Positions 13,541-15,343 of a stretch of DNA of 15,343 nucleotides are shown here, piece after piece. Position 1 is the stretch's first letter, and each line of letters opens with the position of its first letter. The position numbers were made by a program, and so were the translations under genes. Below the pieces are notes generated by a model. That model saw nothing but the letters and a program-made list of their open reading frames with translations, had not been told where the DNA came from and ran no database searches. The DNA is from Alphaproteobacteria bacterium HGW-Alphaproteobacteria-13. Its GTDB lineage: Bacteria; Pseudomonadota; Alphaproteobacteria; Sphingomonadales; Sphingomonadaceae. Location of the stretch: the NCBI GenBank assembly GCA_002842935.1, contig PHEM01000040.1:1-15343 (forward strand), read 5' to 3'.

Positions 13541-14044
13541 TCAGGCTTCGCCCGCCGGTGCGGATATGTCGGCCTGCCCGGCTTCCCGCGCCTGGACCTG
13601 CTGCATGAACAGGCCGTGGAAATCGATGGGTTCCAGCAGCAGCGTCGGGAAGCCGCCGTCGCGCACGGCGTCGGCGACGACGCGGCGGGCGAAGGGGAAC
13701 AGGATGCGCGGCGCTTCGGCGAGGAAGAAGGGCTGAAGCTGATCCTCGGGGACGTTGCGGATGCCGAACAGCCCGGCATATTTCAGCTCGATGACGAACG
13801 CGATGCCTTCGTCGCCCTTCGACGTCACATCGACCTTCAGCAACACTTCGAACAGATTCTCGCCCACGCTCTCGGCGGCGATGTTGAACTGGATGTCGAT
13901 CTGCGGCGCGCCCTGCCACTGGTAGACGGCGGGCGCGTTCGGATTTTCGAACGACAGATCCTTCACATATTGCGAAATCAGGCCGATCGCCGGGCTGGTG
14001 TCTTCGCCGTTGGGCTGGATGGCGGGATTGGTCTCGTCGGCCAT
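13541..14044 (-). CDS. secB: Protein-export chaperone SecB
   Basis: A 167-residue homotetrameric cytoplasmic chaperone that keeps preproteins unfolded and passes them to SecA. Recognised from DLSFENPNAPAVYQWQ, IDIQFNIAAE, FEVLLKVDVT, FVIELKYAGLFGIRNVPEDQ, the near-invariant FLAEAPRILFPFARRVVADA, and FPTLLLEPIDFHGLFMQQ. The start MADETNPAIQ (14044) is preferred to an ATG ten codons earlier because the family starts there; the ribosome site is weak for both. A stem GTCCGGC (14077-14083) with GCCGGAC (14088-14094) lies in its leader. It heads a likely secB-murJ-trpS unit and is divergent from the Tim44-like gene. Confidence 0.96.
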   Translation of the reverse strand: MADETNPAIQPNGEDTSPAIGLISQYVKDLSFENPNAPAVYQWQGAPQIDIQFNIAAESVGENLFEVLLKVDVTSKGDEGIAFVIELKYAGLFGIRNVPEDQLQPFFLAEAPRILFPFARRVVADAVRDGGFPTLLLEPIDFHGLFMQQVQAREAGQADISAPAGEA

Positions 14045-14172
14045 GATGGATGCTTTCGTTGCAAGGATCGGCAAAGGTCCGGCCTGCGCCGGACATTGCG
14101 GCGGCGCTTAGCAGCGGCGGACGGCAAGCACAATGGGGCGCTGGGGAGGGGGGCTTGCACTCACCTGGTCTT

Positions 14173-14201
14173 CGTCATGCTGAAACAAGTTCAGCATGAC
14201 G
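14173..14201. repeat. Hairpin with 12 bp perfect stem (family d)
   Basis: CGTCATGCTGAA (14173-14184) pairs perfectly with TTCAGCATGACG (14190-14201) around the loop ACAAG. Its right half shares 16 of 20 bases with 9971-9990. It sits between two divergent genes, so it is not placed as a terminator. Confidence 0.85.
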
Positions 14202-14288
14202 GGACGGGAAGGAAGGGAGCAATTCCCGCAAGTCGCCTCACCAGCGCGGCGAACCCTTGACCCGCCGCGCTTCGCGCGCGATGGAGAT

Positions 14289-14317
14289 TTGAAACATGGC
14301 GGCGTATCGCCTATATG
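14289..14317 (+). promoter_or_regulatory. Possible promoter of the Tim44-like gene
   Basis: TTGAAA (14289-14294) and TATATG (14312-14317) are 17 bases apart, about 57 bases before the chosen start codon. The -10 matches four of six consensus bases. Confidence 0.4.
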
Positions 14318-14373
14318 TGGGGGATACTCTCCCATCGCCTGTTTTGGGCGCATGATTTTTTGGACCTTTGCCT

Positions 14374-15039
14374 GTGACAGCCTTTTCGATCGTCCTGCTC
14401 GCCATGATTGCCGCTTTCCTGGGGATGCGGCTCTATTCGGTGCTCGGCAAGCGCACGGGCCATGAACAGGAACCCGTGCTGCCGCGCCGCGACGACCGCG
14501 CCGCGCCCGCCCCCGTGCGGCTGGAGGACGGCGACGCCCCGGCCGCGCCGCAGGGCACGCCCGCGCAGTCGGGTCTCGTCTATGAACCCGCCGCCGAAAG
14601 CGGCCTGCGCCAGTTGCTGGCGATCGACCGCAACTTTGACGCCGGGCGCTTCATGGAAGGCGCGGAGGCGGCCTATCGCATGATCCTGGAGGCGTTCTGG
14701 GCCGGCGAGCGCGACACGCTGCGCGACCTGTGCGACGATGACAGCTATGACGCGTTCGTCGCGGCGATCGAGGCGCGCGAGGCGCGCGGGGAAAAGCTCG
14801 ACAACCGTCTCGTCGGCATCGATTCGGCCAAGATCGTCGCGGTCGAGGCCGGACGCCGCGAAGCGCGCATCACCGTGCGCTATCAGGCCGACATCAGCGC
14901 CGTGACGCGCGACGCCGACGGCAAGCTGATCGCCGGTTCGATGAGCGACGCCGCGCAGACCGACGATCTGTGGACCTTCCGCCGCGCGATCGGCAGCGAC
15001 GATCCCAACTGGCTGCTCGACGAAGTCGAAGTCGCCTGA
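14374..15039 (+). CDS. Tim44-like (TimA type) membrane-anchored protein
   Basis: A 221-residue protein. An N-terminal membrane segment (about residues 3-20) is followed by LRLYSVLGKRTGHE-like MRLYSVLGKRTGHEQEP, the start typical of alphaproteobacterial Tim44-like proteins. A low-complexity Ala/Pro/Asp linker runs to about residue 70. The C-terminal Tim44-like domain (about 78-221) has FDAGRFMEGAEAAYRMILEA, FWAGERDTLRDLCDDDSYDAF and a final DDLWTFRRAIGSDDPNWLLDE. The bacterial role is poorly known; the mitochondrial relative tethers the import motor. The GTG at 14374 is chosen as it gives MTAFSIVLLAM; a TTG two codons earlier is the alternative. Neighbouring secB fits a link to the cell envelope or protein export, but this is inference. 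Confidence 0.88.
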   Translation: MTAFSIVLLAMIAAFLGMRLYSVLGKRTGHEQEPVLPRRDDRAAPAPVRLEDGDAPAAPQGTPAQSGLVYEPAAESGLRQLLAIDRNFDAGRFMEGAEAAYRMILEAFWAGERDTLRDLCDDDSYDAFVAAIEAREARGEKLDNRLVGIDSAKIVAVEAGRREARITVRYQADISAVTRDADGKLIAGSMSDAAQTDDLWTFRRAIGSDDPNWLLDEVEVA

Positions 15040-15081
15040 TCGCCGGGCGAGTGGCGCGCGGGATCGGCGTCGTGCGATCTG

Positions 15082-15237
15082 GGTTCACGCGAAGACGCGA
15101 AGGCGCGAAGAGATCGTGCCGGACCGCCCACGTCGGCGTATCGCCGCAGGCGACTTTGGAAGGCGCTTCGCGCGATTTGCAAATGGTCGCAGCGGGGAGC
15201 GCTCCACTCTTCGCGTCTTCGTGTCTTCGCGTGAACC
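15082..15237. repeat. Inverted-repeat element with tandem RCGCGAAG ends, copy C (family a)
   Basis: A 156-base element with 31-base arms at 15082-15112 and 15207-15237 that differ at two positions. Each arm starts GGTTCACG and holds three 8-base RCGCGAAG-type units, one of which has an A (ACACGAAG) in the right arm. The core is more diverged than in copies A and B, though AAGGCGCTTCGCGCG recalls their GCTTCGCGGCA block. It begins 42 bases after the Tim44-like gene. Its right arm overlaps the likely start codon of the next gene. Confidence 0.85.
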
Positions 15238-15343
15238 TGAAAGGGCCGACGCGGGTTGTGGTTCCCCTGTCGATAGGGCTGGCGCTGATCCTGCCCCTGC
15301 TGGCGGGCTGCGTGTCGGTGATTCCCGATAGCGGCGCGCGTCC
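15231..15343 (+). CDS. Lipoprotein N-terminus, probably membrane-bound lytic murein transglycosylase A (3' end outside window)
   Basis: Thirty-seven codons are visible. From GTG at 15231 the frame reads MNLKGPTRVVVPLSIGLALI and continues to LPLLAGC, a short basic start, a hydrophobic core and a lipobox LAGC with lipidated Cys27, then VSVIPDSGAR. A GTG at 15258 is an alternative start but would remove the basic residues. Lipoprotein is seen directly. MltA is inferred only from the order secB, Tim44-like, mltA that I know from other alphaproteobacteria; no catalytic residue is in the window. The chosen start codon lies in the right arm of repeat copy C. Confidence 0.6.
   Translation, partial: MNLKGPTRVVVPLSIGLALILPLLAGCVSVIPDSGAR

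Larger units (their letters stand above)
14045..14373. other. Divergent intergenic region between secB and the Tim44-like gene
   Basis: A 329-base gap with no supported gene. It holds the secB leader stem (14077-14094), the family d hairpin (14173-14201) and a possible promoter for the plus-strand gene (14289-14317). A frame from 14196 runs into the Tim44-like gene in another frame and looks spurious. Confidence 0.65.

Noticed and set aside
10779..13736. Very long plus-strand open frame (985 codons) opposite trpS and murJ
   Set aside because: It is antisense to two securely identified genes and is rich in Arg, His, Gln and Asp, as expected for an accidental frame in high-GC DNA.

Overview
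The window is high-GC alphaproteobacterial chromosome, most likely from the order Sphingomonadales (Sphingopyxis or Sphingomonas type). Three things point there: the gene order ubiE-ubiB near coaBC, mutM-rpsT-dnaA, and secB-murJ-trpS next to a Tim44-like gene; the protein sequences; and dense intergenic inverted repeats. This placement is inference; no search was run.

Left part (1-6340, all minus strand). Read in the direction of transcription, it holds ubiE and ubiB (ubiquinone synthesis), a repeat-rich gap, a GT2 glycosyltransferase fused to a GtrA membrane domain, a polytopic membrane protein, a CcdA/CcdB toxin-antitoxin pair and the start of coaBC (coenzyme A synthesis; its 3' end is cut by the window edge). 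The glycosyltransferase, membrane protein and toxin-antitoxin pair look like an insertion between ubiB and coaBC. The antitoxin gene has its own promoter, with a palindrome over the -10 box, and ccdB ends four bases before the coaBC start codon.

Middle part (6426-9738, plus strand). mutM (base excision repair), rpsT (ribosomal protein S20, followed by a very strong intrinsic terminator) and dnaA (replication initiator) follow each other. About 500 bases separate rpsT from the chosen dnaA start. They hold a near-consensus sigma-70 promoter, an AT-rich stretch and several GANTC sites. No cluster of DnaA boxes was seen, so no origin is called.

Right part (10001-15343). A DUF4136-type lipoprotein, trpS, murJ and secB lie on the minus strand, with murJ and trpS tightly coupled. 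A Tim44-like membrane-anchored protein and the first 37 codons of a lipoprotein (probably MltA) lie on the plus strand.

Most of the unexplained structure is intergenic. There are four families of inverted repeat: (a) a 140-156 bp element with ends built from an 8-base tandem unit, present three times (after mutM, dnaA and the Tim44-like gene); (b) a 27 bp perfect inverted repeat after ubiB; (c) a nested palindromic element between ubiE and ubiB that supplies the ubiB ribosome binding site; (d) a short hairpin found after dnaA and between secB and the Tim44-like gene. No novel multi-gene system was found; the oddities are in these repeats, in the toxin-antitoxin/coaBC arrangement and in the dnaA control region.
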